A stretch of DNA of 64,000 nucleotides from Nocardioides aquaticus (GTDB lineage: Bacteria; Actinomycetota; Actinomycetes; Propionibacteriales; Nocardioidaceae), in the NCBI RefSeq assembly GCF_018459925.1, contig NZ_CP075371.1:3286001-3350000 (forward strand), given 5' to 3'. A program made the position numbers and the translations under genes. Positions within the stretch are counted from its first letter, which is position 1; each line of letters starts with the position of its first letter. Below are positions 8,645 to 17,852 of the stretch, in pieces. Below the pieces are notes generated by a model. That model ran no database searches. It saw only the letters and a program-made list of their open reading frames with translations, and was not told the DNA's origin.

Positions 8645-9228
8645 GCGGTCCCGTCCCGGTCCCCGGCGTCGACCGGCTCGCCGTCGACCCGGACGTTGCG
8701 GAACGCCTGGACCAGGATCAGCCCGGCGGCGACGTTGATCGCGATGTCGGCGAGGTTGAACACCGGCCAGCTCGGCAGCTGCAGGAAGTCGATGACGTGC
8801 CCCCGCAGCGGCGACGGCTCGCGCAGCAGCCGGTCGGTCAGGTTCCCGACCACGCCGGCCAGCAGCAGGCCGAGCGCGGTGGCCCACACGAGGCTGCCCA
8901 CACGTCGGGAGACCCACAGCACGACCAGCGTGGCGAGGATGGCGAAGCAGCTGAGCGCGACGGTGTACTCGGTGCCGGTGCTGAAGGCCGCGCCCGGGTT
9001 GCGGACCAGGGTCAGGTTCAGCACGCCGTCGACGACGCTCACGTCGCCGTCGGCGAGCCTGGCCACCGCCAGGGCCTTGGTGACCTGGTCCGCGGCGTAC
9101 CAGGTGGTGGCCAGCGTCACGAGCAGGACGACCGAGGCGACGCGTCGTCGGCGGGAGGGCACGGAGGGCGACACGGGGCCCGGGGACCCCTGCTCGTCGC
9201 TCAGCGACGTTCCTCGCGCTGCTTGCAT
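8641..9228 (-). CDS. lspA: Prolipoprotein signal peptidase (signal peptidase II)
   Basis: This membrane aspartyl protease removes signal peptides from diacylglyceryl-prolipoproteins. With ATG 9228 it has 195 residues. The two catalytic aspartates are in GNLTDR (Asp132) and FNLADIAIN (Asp161), and NPGAAFS is conserved. Four membrane segments can be drawn. The start is uncertain: ATG 9228 lies inside the dksA-like gene (28-bp overlap), and a GTG at 9174 would give a shorter N-terminus. The 3' end overlaps rluD by 4 bp. Confidence 0.93.
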   Translation of the reverse strand: MQAARGTSLSDEQGSPGPVSPSVPSRRRRVASVVLLVTLATTWYAADQVTKALAVARLADGDVSVVDGVLNLTLVRNPGAAFSTGTEYTVALSCFAILATLVVLWVSRRVGSLVWATALGLLLAGVVGNLTDRLLREPSPLRGHVIDFLQLPSWPVFNLADIAINVAAGLILVQAFRNVRVDGEPVDAGDRDGTA

Positions 9229-9653
9229 GTCAGGCAGAGTGTCGCACGCGGGAACGCCATCAGCCTCATCTTGCCGATGGCCTCGCCGCAGGACTCGCAC
9301 CGCCCGTAGGTGCCGTCGTCGATGCGCGCGAGCGCGCGGTCGATCTGGGCCAGCTTGTCGCGCTCGTTGTTCAGCACGGTCAGCTCGTAGTCCCGCTCGA
9401 AGCTGCTCGCGCCCACGTCGGCCTGGTCGTGACCAGCGCCGTCGCCGGAGTCGCGCAGCAGCCCTTCGAGCTCCTCGGACTGGTCGTCGAGGATGCCCTG
9501 GCCGTGCTCGCGCTGCTGGTGCAGCTCGGTGAGGACCTCCTCGACCTCGGCGGCGGTCCAGGCGTCCTCACCCTCCTTCACCACGAGGTCGGCGACGGGT
9601 GCCTGCTGGGCCGCGGTGGCGGCCGAGGTCTTCTTCACGGGGACCAACTTCAT
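9201..9653 (-). CDS. DksA/TraR-type C4 zinc finger protein
   Basis: The protein has 150 residues. An N-terminal helical region holds a [11 protein letters not shown] coiled-coil-like stretch. The DksA/TraR signature is at the C-terminus: [18 protein letters not shown], then CLTCKQ, a CxxC-x17-CxxC zinc finger. DksA proteins bind the secondary channel of RNA polymerase and modulate the stringent response. Actinobacterial homologues are less well characterised, so the role is inferred. It precedes and slightly overlaps lspA, and is separated from divIVA by a strong hairpin. Confidence 0.9.
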   Translation of the reverse strand: MKLVPVKKTSAATAAQQAPVADLVVKEGEDAWTAAEVEEVLTELHQQREHGQGILDDQSEELEGLLRDSGDGAGHDQADVGASSFERDYELTVLNNERDKLAQIDRALARIDDGTYGRCESCGEAIGKMRLMAFPRATLCLTCKQREERR

Positions 9654-9777
9654 CGTCGTCGGGCTGCGGGGTGGCCATGCTCGCGCGAGGCGGTCCGGAC
9701 GGTCGGCCCGGCCGGTGTCGCGGCGCTGCACGGAGGTTATCCGGTGCTCCCTCACCCTCCAACCCGAGGCCCGGACG

Positions 9778-9815
9778 CACCGGAGGCCGGCCCCGTGCGG
9801 GACCGGCCTCCGGTG
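9778..9815 (-). terminator. Hairpin terminator after divIVA
   Basis: A perfect 13-bp stem (9778-9790 with 9803-9815, CACCGGAGGCCGG and complement) surrounds a GC-rich loop that can pair further. It lies 20 bp past the divIVA stop. It has no T-run, as is common for actinobacterial terminators. Confidence 0.65.
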
Positions 9816-9834
9816 GTGTGCTGCGGGGAGCTGC

Positions 9835-10599
9835 TCAGCCCTCGTCCTCGCCGAGGATCGAGCGGAGCCGCTTCGGCGGGACCTGGTCCTCGTCGTCAGG
9901 CGCCTGGGACTCCCCGGCTCCGTCGAGGGACTCGAGCTGCTGGGTGAAGTAGCTCTTGAGGCGGGAGCGGTACTCGCGCTCGAAGGAGCGCAGGTTCTCC
10001 ACCTCGGCGTTGAGCTTGTTCCGCTCCTTCTCGAGGTCGCCGAAGAGCTGGGTGCGGCGCTCGGCGGTCTCGGTGTCAAGCATCTCGGCGCGGGTACGGG
10101 CCTCGGACTCGGTGCGGTCGGCCTTGGTCTTCGACTCGGACTCGAGGCGCTCGGCCTTGGTCCGGGCCTCGCCGACGATCTTGTCGGCCTCGTTCTTGGC
10201 CTCGTCGACGAGCTCGTCGGCGTTGCGGGTGGCGAGCTCGAGCAGCCGGGCCGCGGCGTTGGACGCCTCGGCGACGTTGGCCACCCGGGGCTTCTCGACC
10301 GGCGCCGCGGGGGCTGCAGCCGGCGCCGGGGCGGACGAGGACTCCGCGGCGGGCTCCGGGGTCGACTCCGGCGCGTCCTTGGTGGTCGCGGCCGAGGGCG
10401 TGGCCTGCGTCGGCGGCTCGAAGGACCCGCCCTGCGCTGCGGAGAGCTTGGCGCGGAGGTCGTCGTTGTCCTTGGTGAGACGGGCCAGCTCGGCCTCGAC
10501 CTCGTCCAGGAACTGGTCGACCTCGCCCATGTCGTAGCCCTCACGGAGCCGGACAGGCGTGAAGCGCTTGTTGCTCACGTCCTCAGGCGTCAGCGGCAT
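9835..10599 (-). CDS. divIVA: DivIVA/Wag31 polar growth scaffold
   Basis: DivIVA (Wag31) marks curved membrane at poles and septa and organises apical wall synthesis in actinomycetes. The protein has 254 residues from ATG 10599; an upstream TTG at 10611 is unlikely. The lipid-binding head is typical: MPLTPEDVSNKRFTPVRL and GYDMGEVDQFLDEVEAEL. A variable P/A/S-rich linker (about 60-110) leads to a long coiled coil rich in AKTEAE heptads, ending PPKRLRSILGEDEG. It is the last gene of the ftsZ-side run before a terminator. Confidence 0.95.
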   Translation of the reverse strand: MPLTPEDVSNKRFTPVRLREGYDMGEVDQFLDEVEAELARLTKDNDDLRAKLSAAQGGSFEPPTQATPSAATTKDAPESTPEPAAESSSAPAPAAAPAAPVEKPRVANVAEASNAAARLLELATRNADELVDEAKNEADKIVGEARTKAERLESESKTKADRTESEARTRAEMLDTETAERRTQLFGDLEKERNKLNAEVENLRSFEREYRSRLKSYFTQQLESLDGAGESQAPDDEDQVPPKRLRSILGEDEG

Positions 10600-10727
10600 G
10601 ACGTCACCCAATTCGTTCTCGAAGCTCTGTTGTCGGGGCCGGGGGGCCCGCGGTCGGCGTCGTCACAGGTCGCGGCGGACACCTCGCCAGACAATAACGT
10701 CTGGCTGGGGCCGGTGTGACCAGGGAG

Positions 10728-11021
10728 TCAGGAGAGCAGCAGCGAGCGGTTCAGCGACTGCAGGATCAGCGCGCTGATCAGCACGATGATGAACGACAGG
10801 TCCAGCGCCACGCTGCCCAGCCGCAGCGGCGGGACGACCTTGCGCAGAGCCTTGATCGGGGGGTCGGTGATGGAGTAGACCACCTCCAGCGCCACCAGCA
10901 GGGGGCCGCTGGGCGACCACGAGCGGGCGAACACCTGCACCCAGTCCACGACGAACCTGATCCACATGCACGCGATGAACAGCCAGAGGACGGTCTCGAT
11001 GACCTGTCCGACGATCTGCAA
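10728..11021 (-). CDS. yggT: YggT family membrane protein
   Basis: This 97-residue protein starts at TTG 11021; a GAGG sequence eight bases upstream supports this start. Two hydrophobic hairpins flank the YggT motif SITDPPIKALRKVVPPLRLGSVALDLS. The family is linked to cell shape and osmotic tolerance and is nearly always found between sepF and divIVA, as here. It lies 9 bp after the sepF stop. Confidence 0.93.
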   Translation of the reverse strand: MQIVGQVIETVLWLFIACMWIRFVVDWVQVFARSWSPSGPLLVALEVVYSITDPPIKALRKVVPPLRLGSVALDLSFIIVLISALILQSLNRSLLLS

Positions 11022-11030
11022 GGAACAGCC

Positions 11031-11549
11031 TCAGCTCTGGTTGAAGAACCCGCCCTCGGCGATCCGCTGCTTGTCCTCGGCAGCGACCGAGACGTTGGGC
11101 GGGGAGAGCAGGAACACCTTGTTGGTGATGCGCTCGATGCTGCCACGCGTGGCAAAGACGAGCCCGGCTGCGAAGTCGACCAGGCGCTTGGCGTCCGAGT
11201 CGTCCATCTCCGAGAGGTTCATGATGACCGGGGTGCCGTCGCGGAAGTTCTCCCCCACGGTACGGGCCTCGTTGTAGGTGCTGGGGTGCAGCGTGGTGAT
11301 CACCGACAGCTCCGCGACCGTCCCGACCGGGGCGCCGACGGGGCCCGGCGTCGCGACGGGGCCACGGCCCCGGCGCTCGGACAGGTCGGCGACGGCGGCC
11401 GGACGGAACTCCCGGGTACGGCTCGGGCGACCGGCGCCCACGGCGGCGGTCTCCTCGGCGTGGCGGTCCTCGAGGTCGTGCTCGTCGTACCGACCGGTGT
11501 CCTCGAGCAGGCCGAGGTACTCGCCGATCTTCCGCATTCCGCCGCTCAT
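11031..11549 (-). CDS. sepF: Cell division protein SepF
   Basis: SepF tethers FtsZ filaments to the membrane; actinomycetes lack FtsA and depend on it. The protein has 172 residues from ATG 11549, with AAGG upstream. The N-terminal amphipathic helix is [11 protein letters not shown] disordered linker with charged residues leads to the SepF core (about 80-165): [40 protein letters not shown], and [10 protein letters not shown]. It sits between yggS and yggT. Confidence 0.96.
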   Translation of the reverse strand: MSGGMRKIGEYLGLLEDTGRYDEHDLEDRHAEETAAVGAGRPSRTREFRPAAVADLSERRGRGPVATPGPVGAPVGTVAELSVITTLHPSTYNEARTVGENFRDGTPVIMNLSEMDDSDAKRLVDFAAGLVFATRGSIERITNKVFLLSPPNVSVAAEDKQRIAEGGFFNQS

Positions 11550-11610
11550 GAGATGAACCTTCCGCTACGTCGGTCGCGCCAGACGGCGGCGCTCCCAGGT
11601 GGTGTGGACA

Positions 11611-12312
11611 CTACGCGACCGACGGCCGCGATCCGAGGATGGCCGAACCCACGCGTACGCGTGTCGCTCCGGCCATCACGGCGGCCTCGAGGTCGCCGCT
11701 CATCCCGGCCGAGAGCTCCTCGGCGCGGGGGTGCTGCTCCCGCAGCCGGGCGTGCAGCCCGGTCAGCAGGTCGAAGGCGCGGGCGGGGTCGCCGTCGTTC
11801 GGTGCGACCGCCATCAGCCCGCGCAGGCGCAGTCCCTCGGCGGCCTCGACCGCGTCGGCGAGGGCCGGCAGGTCCTCGGGGTCGGCGCCGGCGCGCTGGT
11901 CGGCACCGGGCGGGTCCAGGGAGACCTGGACCAGCACGTCGATCTCGCGGCCCTCGCGCTCGGCGCCCCGCGCCAGCGGCGCGACGAGCTTGGCGCGGTC
12001 CACGGACTGCACCACGTCGGCCCAGCTCGCCAGGGCGGCGGCCTTGTTGGACTGCAGGCCCCCGACGAAGTGCCACCGCAGCCCGAGGTCGAGCAGCTCC
12101 TCACGCTTGGCCTGCGCCTCCTGGTGCCGGTTCTCGGCCACCTCGGTCACGCCGAGGCCGGCCAGCAGCCGCACGTCGGAGGCCGGGAAGAACTTCGTGA
12201 CCACGGTCAGGGCCACCCCGGCGGGGTCGCGCCCGGCGTCACGACAGGCCCCGGCCAGGCGCTCGCGCACCCGGTCCAGGCCTGCGGCCAGCTCGTCTCC
12301 GCGCGCACTCAC
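11611..12312 (-). CDS. YggS/PLPBP family pyridoxal phosphate homeostasis protein
   Basis: This 233-residue PLP-binding protein starts at GTG 12312, overlapping the stop of the preceding pgeF gene. VTVVTKFFP-type sequence places the PLP lysine at Lys40. ENRHQEAQAK, WHFVGGLQSNKA, and GMSGDLEAAVMAGATRVRVGSAI match the YggS family. The family buffers PLP and influences amino-acid metabolism; it has no known enzymatic reaction. It lies within the ftsZ-sepF interval in most actinomycetes. Confidence 0.94.
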   Translation of the reverse strand: MSARGDELAAGLDRVRERLAGACRDAGRDPAGVALTVVTKFFPASDVRLLAGLGVTEVAENRHQEAQAKREELLDLGLRWHFVGGLQSNKAAALASWADVVQSVDRAKLVAPLARGAEREGREIDVLVQVSLDPPGADQRAGADPEDLPALADAVEAAEGLRLRGLMAVAPNDGDPARAFDLLTGLHARLREQHPRAEELSAGMSGDLEAAVMAGATRVRVGSAILGSRPSVA

Positions 12313-12995
12313 GAGAGCCACACCAGACCGGCCAGCCGGCCGGAGCCGGCACCGTCGCGCCGGTAGGACGGCAGCGCCGGCTCCTCCCGGGTGCAGCCGC
12401 CGACGTCGACGACCTCGACGCCGGCCCGGTCGAGCTGGGTCCGGACACCCCGGCCGACGTCGACCGAGGGCGTGCCCCAGCTCGTCTCGGCCCACGCCTC
12501 GGGGACGACGGCACAGACCTCGTCGCGCATCGCGGCCGGGACCTCGTAGCAGGAGCCGCAGACGTGCGGCCCGACCCAGGCGTGGAGGTCACCGCGGGTC
12601 GCCCCCCGGGCCTCCATGGCCTCGACCGCCCGGGTGGTCACGTCCAGCACCATCCCGCCGCGCCCGGCGTGGACGGCCCCGACCACCCCGGCGACCGGGT
12701 CGGCGAGGACGACCGGGACGCAGTCCGCGGCACGCACCATCAGCCCGACGCCCGGGGTCGTGGTGACCAGGGCGTCGGCCGAGGGCACCTGGTCGGGTGC
12801 CGGGGCCTGGTCGACCGCCACCACCTCGTCACCGTGCACCTGGCTGAGCCGGGCGAACCGGACACCGCACGCCTCCTCCAGCCGACCGAGGTGGTCGGTG
12901 AAGCCGGGACGGAGCCCCTGGAGGTCGAGGGTGGCGTCGGTGAAGGCGACGTCCACGCGCACCCCGCCCTCCACCGACCCTCGGAACCAGAACAC
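12309..12995 (-). CDS. pgeF: Multicopper-oxidase-fold purine nucleoside phosphorylase (YfiH/LACC1 family)
   Basis: The protein has 228 residues from GTG 12995, 4 bp after the ftsZ stop. Zinc ligands are visible: His54 in LSQVHGD, Cys92 in AADCVPVVLAD, and His109 in GAVHAGRGG. GPHVCGSCYEV and the C-terminal SYRRDG are also conserved. Family members were long called laccases but act on purine nucleosides; some are implicated in peptidoglycan editing. Location beside ftsZ fits either role. The usual F in FYSYRRDG is replaced (ALPSYRRDG). Confidence 0.92.
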   Translation of the reverse strand: MFWFRGSVEGGVRVDVAFTDATLDLQGLRPGFTDHLGRLEEACGVRFARLSQVHGDEVVAVDQAPAPDQVPSADALVTTTPGVGLMVRAADCVPVVLADPVAGVVGAVHAGRGGMVLDVTTRAVEAMEARGATRGDLHAWVGPHVCGSCYEVPAAMRDEVCAVVPEAWAETSWGTPSVDVGRGVRTQLDRAGVEVVDVGGCTREEPALPSYRRDGAGSGRLAGLVWLS

Positions 12996-12999
12996 CGGA

Positions 13000-14268
13000 C
13001 TACTTCAGGAAGTCCGGGACGTCGAGCTCGTCGTCGTCGAACTGCACCGGCCGCGGGGCCGGGCGCGCGGGCTGCTGACGCTCGGGCTGGCGGTCCTGCT
13101 GCCGGTCCTGCTGCCGGTCCTGCTCGCGGTCCTGCTGGCGGTCCTGCTGGGCCGGGGCCGGCGGCGCGGTGCGCTGCTGGCCCACGCCCACCGGCTGCGG
13201 CTGACGGGGCTGCTCGGTGCGCTGCGGGCCCTGCTCGCGGCTCGGTGCGGGCGCCCGCACCTCGGCCGGCTGCGCCTTGGGCTCGCGACGCAGGACGGTG
13301 CCCTCGTCGCGACGCTTGGGCTGCCCGCCGTCGAACCCGGCGGCGATCACCGTCACCCGCACCTCGTCACCGAGGGCGTCGTCGATGGTCGCGCCGAAGA
13401 TGATGTTGGCGTCGGCGTGGGCGGCCTCGGCCACCAGCGCGGCGGCCTCGTTGATCTCGAACAGGCCGAGGTCGGAGCCTCCCGCGATCGAGAGGAGCAC
13501 GCCGTAGGCGCCGTCGATGGAGGCCTCGAGCAGCGGGCTGCTCACCGCCATCTCCGCCGCGGCGACCGAGCGGTCCTCGCCGCGGGCCGAGCCGATGCCC
13601 ATCAGGGCGGAGCCGGCGTTGGCCATGACCGACTTGACGTCGGCGAAGTCGAGGTTGATCAGGCCGGGGGTGGTGATCAGGTCGGTGATGCCCGAGACGC
13701 CCTGGAGGAGGACCTGGTCGGCCTGCTTGAAGGCGTCGAGCACCGAGACGTTGCGGTCGCTGATCGACAGCAGCCGGTCGTTGGGGATCACGATGAGGGT
13801 GTCGACCTCCTCGCGGAGACCGGCGATGCCCTCCTCGGCGGAGTTGGCCCGACGGCGGCCCTCGAAGGCGAACGGGCGGGTCACCACGCCGATGGTCAGC
13901 GCGCCGAGCGACCGGGCGATGCGCGCGACGACCGGCGCGCCGCCGGTGCCGGTGCCGCCGCCCTCGCCGGCGGTGACGAAGACCATGTCGGCGCCCTTGA
14001 GCACCTCCTCGATCTCGTCGGCGTGGTCCTCGGCGGCCTGTCCCCCGACCTCGGGGTTGGCGCCGGCGCCGAGGCCGCGGGTGAGCTCACGGCCGATGTC
14101 GAGCTTGACGTCGGCGTCGCTCATGAGCAGGGCCTGGGCGTCGGTGTTGATCGCGATGAACTCGACACCCTTGAGGCCGATCTCGATCATGCGGTTGACG
14201 GCGTTGACCCCGCCACCGCCGATGCCCACGACCTTGATGATGGCCAGGTAGTTCTGTGCAGCTGCCAC
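13000..14268 (-). CDS. ftsZ: Cell division protein FtsZ
   Basis: FtsZ is the tubulin-like GTPase that forms the division ring. It has 422 residues from GTG 14268, preceded by AGGTGGAG; a longer start at 14358 lacks this. The signature GGGTGTG is at about 103-109, and the T7 loop NLDFAD is at about 205-210. The globular core ends near residue 315. A linker of about 95 residues rich in Q, P and R follows, including five tandem QQDR-type units. The conserved tail [11 protein letters not shown] ends the protein and binds SepF and other partners. It is followed at 4 bp by pgeF. Confidence 0.98.
   Translation of the reverse strand: MAAAQNYLAIIKVVGIGGGGVNAVNRMIEIGLKGVEFIAINTDAQALLMSDADVKLDIGRELTRGLGAGANPEVGGQAAEDHADEIEEVLKGADMVFVTAGEGGGTGTGGAPVVARIARSLGALTIGVVTRPFAFEGRRRANSAEEGIAGLREEVDTLIVIPNDRLLSISDRNVSVLDAFKQADQVLLQGVSGITDLITTPGLINLDFADVKSVMANAGSALMGIGSARGEDRSVAAAEMAVSSPLLEASIDGAYGVLLSIAGGSDLGLFEINEAAALVAEAAHADANIIFGATIDDALGDEVRVTVIAAGFDGGQPKRRDEGTVLRREPKAQPAEVRAPAPSREQGPQRTEQPRQPQPVGVGQQRTAPPAPAQQDRQQDREQDRQQDRQQDRQPERQQPARPAPRPVQFDDDELDVPDFLK
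13091..13150 (-). repeat. Five 12-bp coding repeats in the FtsZ linker
   Basis: Five consecutive 12-bp units (CGGTCCTGCTGC and near copies on the plus strand) encode QQDR or EQDR on the minus strand. They fall in the disordered C-terminal linker of FtsZ. Unit number could vary by slippage between strains. Confidence 0.9.
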
Positions 14269-14360
14269 GGCGGCTCCACCTCTCGTGGTTGCTTGGGTGC
14301 TGGGGACGGACGATGCTGGACCTTGCCGACGAGGACCGGGGAAGCCTGCAGCTGACAACC

Positions 14361-14394
14361 TTGACCCTCAGGTGGAGGGTTATAGTTATGTCAA
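14361..14394 (-). promoter_or_regulatory. AT-richer palindromic region upstream of ftsZ, possible promoter
   Basis: On the minus strand a TTGACA (14394-14389) and a TATAAC (14384-14379) stand out in otherwise GC-rich DNA, about 95 bp before the ftsZ start. An inverted repeat ACCCTC/GAGGGT (14364-14369 and 14375-14380) overlaps them. The hexamers are not at canonical spacing to each other, so the exact promoter cannot be called. In actinomycetes ftsZ usually has its own promoters between ftsQ and ftsZ, and this gap is 238 bp. Confidence 0.4.
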
Positions 14395-14506
14395 CCTCGT
14401 CGTGGTGAAGAACCTAGGCAGGGCGAGGACCCGCCACGCGCAGACACGCCGCCGTGTCGACATATTTCTTCCCCGGCGACGGACGCCCCGTCCGGGACCG
14501 GTCGGG

Positions 14507-15301
14507 TCAGCCGCGGGTGGTGGGCAGGCCGGGCACGCTGACGTCGTACTCGGCGGCCTCGCCCTGGCGCAGCAGCGCGGCGAGCACGGCGGCCTTCTGC
14601 TCCGACTGCGCGGCGCTCCCCCACCGCACGAGCGCGCCGGCGCGCAGCTCCAGGGTGATCTGGTCCACGGTCTCGACCTCGAGGTGGTCGACGGCCGCGG
14701 CGAGGTCGTCGGGCATCGCCCCGACCACGCCGGCGGCCTCGGCCAGCGCCTCGGGCCCGACCTCGCGCGAGGTCTCGACCCGCGGCAGCCCGGAGTCCGG
14801 GCCGACCGGGGTGAGCACGGTGCCCTCCTCGTCGAGGCCGCGCACCTCCTGGCCGACCGCGACCGCGGCGACCGGCTCCCGCTCGACGACGTCGATGACG
14901 ACGGTGTCGGGCCAGGAGCGGGTCACCTCGACCTCGCGGACCAGGGCCAGGCTGCCGACGCGCAGGCGGACGGACTCGAGGTCGGCGGTGGCCAGCGGGC
15001 CACCGGTCGGCACGGCCGCGGCCTCGGTGACCTGGGCGGCCGACAGGGTCTGCTCCCCGCGCACCTCGACGTCGGACACCGCGAGCCAGGAGGAGAAGTA
15101 GACGGCGTGGACCGCACCCGCGACCAGCGCGGCGACCACCAGGAACGCGAGCACCAGGCGCCACACGCGCCAGCGACGACGCCACTGGCGGCGGGCGAAG
15201 CGGCGGCGGCTGCGCTCGACCTGGCGGGCCCGACGCGCCTGCTCGGGCGAGGGGGCCACGGCACGGGCGGCGGTCTGCGTGCGGTCGCTGACGTCGGTCA
15301 C
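14507..15301 (-). CDS. ftsQ: Cell division protein FtsQ
   Basis: FtsQ is the bitopic divisome scaffold protein. It has 264 residues from GTG 15301, overlapping the murC stop. A basic cytoplasmic head (RSRRRFARRQWRRRWR) leads to one membrane segment (about 48-68). The POTRA domain starts at VSDVEVRGEQTLSAAQV and ends near VIDVVEREPVA; the FtsQ beta domain follows. It is the last gene of the overlapping mur/fts run; the next gene, ftsZ, is 238 bp away. Confidence 0.95.
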   Translation of the reverse strand: MTDVSDRTQTAARAVAPSPEQARRARQVERSRRRFARRQWRRRWRVWRLVLAFLVVAALVAGAVHAVYFSSWLAVSDVEVRGEQTLSAAQVTEAAAVPTGGPLATADLESVRLRVGSLALVREVEVTRSWPDTVVIDVVEREPVAAVAVGQEVRGLDEEGTVLTPVGPDSGLPRVETSREVGPEALAEAAGVVGAMPDDLAAAVDHLEVETVDQITLELRAGALVRWGSAAQSEQKAAVLAALLRQGEAAEYDVSVPGLPTTRG

Positions 15302-16716
15302 CGTGCGTCCTCCCCGAGCCGTGCGAGCACCTGCGGCCCGAGCCGGGTGACGTCGCCGGCGCCGAGGGTCAGCACCAGGTCACCCGGGCGGGCGGCGGCC
15401 ACGACGGCGGCCACCGCGGCACCGTGGTCGGGCTCGAAGTGCACGTGGTCGGAGGGCAGCGGCACGGCGTCGGCGACCAGGGCGCCGGTCACGGCGGGGT
15501 CGGCGTCCTCGCGGGCGAGGTAGACGTCGAGGACGACCACCTCGTCGCCCGCGCCGAGCGCCTCACCCATGGCCGCGCCCAGCAGCCGGGTGCGCGAGAC
15601 CAGGTGGGGCTGGAAGACGACGAGCAGCCGGCCGGTCCCGGCCACGGCGCGGGCGGCCTCGAGGTCGGCGGCGATCTCGACGGGGTGGTGGGCGTAGGAG
15701 TCGTAGACCCGGACCCCACCGGCCTCCCCCTTCGGCTCCATCCGGCGCTGCGTGCCGGTGAAGGAGGCCAGGCCGCGGGCCAGGGCGTCGAACGGGTGCC
15801 CCAGGCGCAGGCCCACGGTGAGCGCGGCCAGCGCGTCGACGACGTAGTGCCGACCGGGGATGGCCAGCACGACCCGGCCGAGCTCGACCCCGCGGTCGAC
15901 CACGGTGAAGGCCGAGGTGGTGCCCTCGAGGACGAGGTCGGTCGCCCGCACCTCCGCGTCGGGGTGCTCGCCGACGGCCACCACCCTGCGCCCCTGGGCG
16001 CGCTGGCGCTCCGCGAGCCGGGCGGCGCCGGCGTTGTCGACGCAGGCGACCAGGAAGCCCTCGGGGTCGACGCGGTCGGCGAACTCGTCGAACGCCGCGG
16101 CGTACGCCTCCTCGGTCCCCCACTGGTCGAGGTGGTCGGACTCGACGTTGGTGACCAGCGCGGCGTACGGGTGGTAGACGAGGAACGCGCCGTCGCTCTC
16201 GTCGGCCTCCGCGACGAAGTCCCCGCCGGAGCCGTGGTCGGCGTTGCGGCCGGTCGCCGAGAGCACCCCGCCGACGGTGTAGGACGGGTCGGCCCCGGCC
16301 TCGAGCATCGCCACCGTGAGCAGCGAGGTGGTCGTGGTCTTGCCGTGCGTGCCGGCCACGGCCAGCAGCCTCCGGCCCCGCAGGACGGACTCGAGACCGG
16401 CCGAGCGCGGCAGCAGCAGCAGGCCGCGCCGGCGCGCCTCGAGCACCTCCGGGTTGTCCTCGCGGGCGGCCGTGGTCACCACCACGGTGTCGGCGTCGCC
16501 CAGGTGCTCGGCGGCGTAGCCGTGGTGCAGCCCGACACCGACCTCGCGCAGGGCCGGCAGGAAGGGCGTGTCCTGGTCGTCGCTGCCCGTCACCGGGAGG
16601 CCCCGCTGGGCCATCACCCGCGCGATGGCCGACAGCCCGGCACCGCCGGCCCCCACGAAGTGGACCCGGCCGAGGTCCTCGGCAGCCGGCACGTTCTCCG
16701 GCACGGGCAGCCTCAT
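15298..16716 (-). CDS. murC: UDP-N-acetylmuramate--L-alanine ligase
   Basis: MurC adds L-alanine to UDP-MurNAc. The protein has 472 residues from ATG 16716, overlapping the murG stop (ATGA). VHFVGAGGAGLSAIARV is the N-terminal Rossmann motif. The ATP loop AGTHGKTTTT is at 121-130. SDHLDQWG-type and HHPVEIAADL motifs follow, with the usual C-terminal domain. Length is normal for the family. Confidence 0.97.
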   Translation of the reverse strand: MRLPVPENVPAAEDLGRVHFVGAGGAGLSAIARVMAQRGLPVTGSDDQDTPFLPALREVGVGLHHGYAAEHLGDADTVVVTTAAREDNPEVLEARRRGLLLLPRSAGLESVLRGRRLLAVAGTHGKTTTTSLLTVAMLEAGADPSYTVGGVLSATGRNADHGSGGDFVAEADESDGAFLVYHPYAALVTNVESDHLDQWGTEEAYAAAFDEFADRVDPEGFLVACVDNAGAARLAERQRAQGRRVVAVGEHPDAEVRATDLVLEGTTSAFTVVDRGVELGRVVLAIPGRHYVVDALAALTVGLRLGHPFDALARGLASFTGTQRRMEPKGEAGGVRVYDSYAHHPVEIAADLEAARAVAGTGRLLVVFQPHLVSRTRLLGAAMGEALGAGDEVVVLDVYLAREDADPAVTGALVADAVPLPSDHVHFEPDHGAAVAAVVAAARPGDLVLTLGAGDVTRLGPQVLARLGEDAR

Positions 16717-17852
16717 GCGCCGCCGCCCCCGCGGCCGGCGGAGCCGCCGGCGGCGACCTCGAGCACGATCCTGGCCAGCCGCTCGTCGGCGTCGGCGGGC
16801 ACCAGCGTGGACGCGGCCCGGCCCATCACGGCCAGCTTGTCGGGGTCGGCCAGCAGGCCCGGGACCGTCGCGCTGACCCAGCCGGCGTCGAGGTCGGCGT
16901 CCTCGACCAGGAGGGCTCCCCCGGCGCTGACGACCGGCTCGGCGTTGCGGCGCTGCTCGCCGTTGCCGATCGGCAGCGGCACGAACACCGCGGGCAGCCC
17001 GACCGCCGCCGCCTCGGCCACGCTGTTGGCGCCGGCCCGGCAGATCATCAGGTCCCCGGCGGCCAGCAGCAGGTCCATCCGCTCCACGAACCGCTCGACG
17101 ACGTACGCCGGGCCGTCACCACCGTCGCGCCGCGACGTCCTGGCCACCTCGTCGGGCACCTCGCCCTTGGCGCCGATGACGTGGAGCACCTGCACACCCG
17201 ACAGCCCGAGCAGCTCGGCGGCGCCGGACACGGCCTGGTTGATCCGCCGGGCGCCCTGCGAACCGCCGGTGACGACCAGGGTCGGCACGTCGGGGTCGAG
17301 GCCGAAGAACCTGCGCGCCTCCTCCCGGACGGCGTCGCGGTCCAGCCCGGAGATCATCCGGCGCAGCGGCAGCCCGACGACCTCGGCGTGCCGGAGGTCG
17401 GTGCCGGGGAAGCTGACCGCGACCCGCTGCGCGACGCGTGCCCCCACCTTGTTGCCGAGACCGGGCAGGGCGTTCTGCTCGTGGACGACCACGGGCAGCC
17501 GGCGGCGGCGGGCGGCGAGGTAGGCCGGCACCGAGACGTAGCCGCCGTACCCGACGACGACGTCGGGGCGCACCCGGTCGAGGACCTCCCCTGCGGCCTT
17601 GGACGCAGCACGGACCCGGCCCGGCACCCGGAGCAGGTCGACCGACAGCGACCGGGGAAGCGGTACGGGCGGGACCAGCTCGAGCGGGTAGCCGGCGGCC
17701 GGGACCACCTGGTTCTCCAGGCCGCGCGGCGTGCCGAGGCAGGTGATCTCGACGCTCGGGTCGAGCCTGGTCAGCGCGTCGGCGGTGGCCAGCAGCGGCG
17801 AGGTGTGGCCGGCGGTGCCGCCACCGGCGAGGAGGATGCGCACCACGCTCAC
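16713..17852 (-). CDS. murG: Lipid II synthase MurG (GlcNAc transferase)
   Basis: MurG transfers GlcNAc to lipid I to make lipid II on the inner face of the membrane. It has 379 residues from GTG 17852, which overlaps the ftsW stop; two further GTG codons 6 and 9 bp inside are alternatives. GGGTAGH (10-16) is the first glycine loop. VVGYGGYVSVPAYLAA, VVHEQNALPGLGN, VTGGSQGARRIN and ICRAGANSVAEAAAVGLPAVFVP are all family motifs. Confidence 0.96.
   Translation of the reverse strand: MSVVRILLAGGGTAGHTSPLLATADALTRLDPSVEITCLGTPRGLENQVVPAAGYPLELVPPVPLPRSLSVDLLRVPGRVRAASKAAGEVLDRVRPDVVVGYGGYVSVPAYLAARRRRLPVVVHEQNALPGLGNKVGARVAQRVAVSFPGTDLRHAEVVGLPLRRMISGLDRDAVREEARRFFGLDPDVPTLVVTGGSQGARRINQAVSGAAELLGLSGVQVLHVIGAKGEVPDEVARTSRRDGGDGPAYVVERFVERMDLLLAAGDLMICRAGANSVAEAAAVGLPAVFVPLPIGNGEQRRNAEPVVSAGGALLVEDADLDAGWVSATVPGLLADPDKLAVMGRAASTLVPADADERLARIVLEVAAGGSAGRGGGGA

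Noticed and set aside
13091..13150. Regular repeats resembling a CRISPR array
   Set aside because: The units are 12 bp without spacers and lie in frame inside ftsZ.
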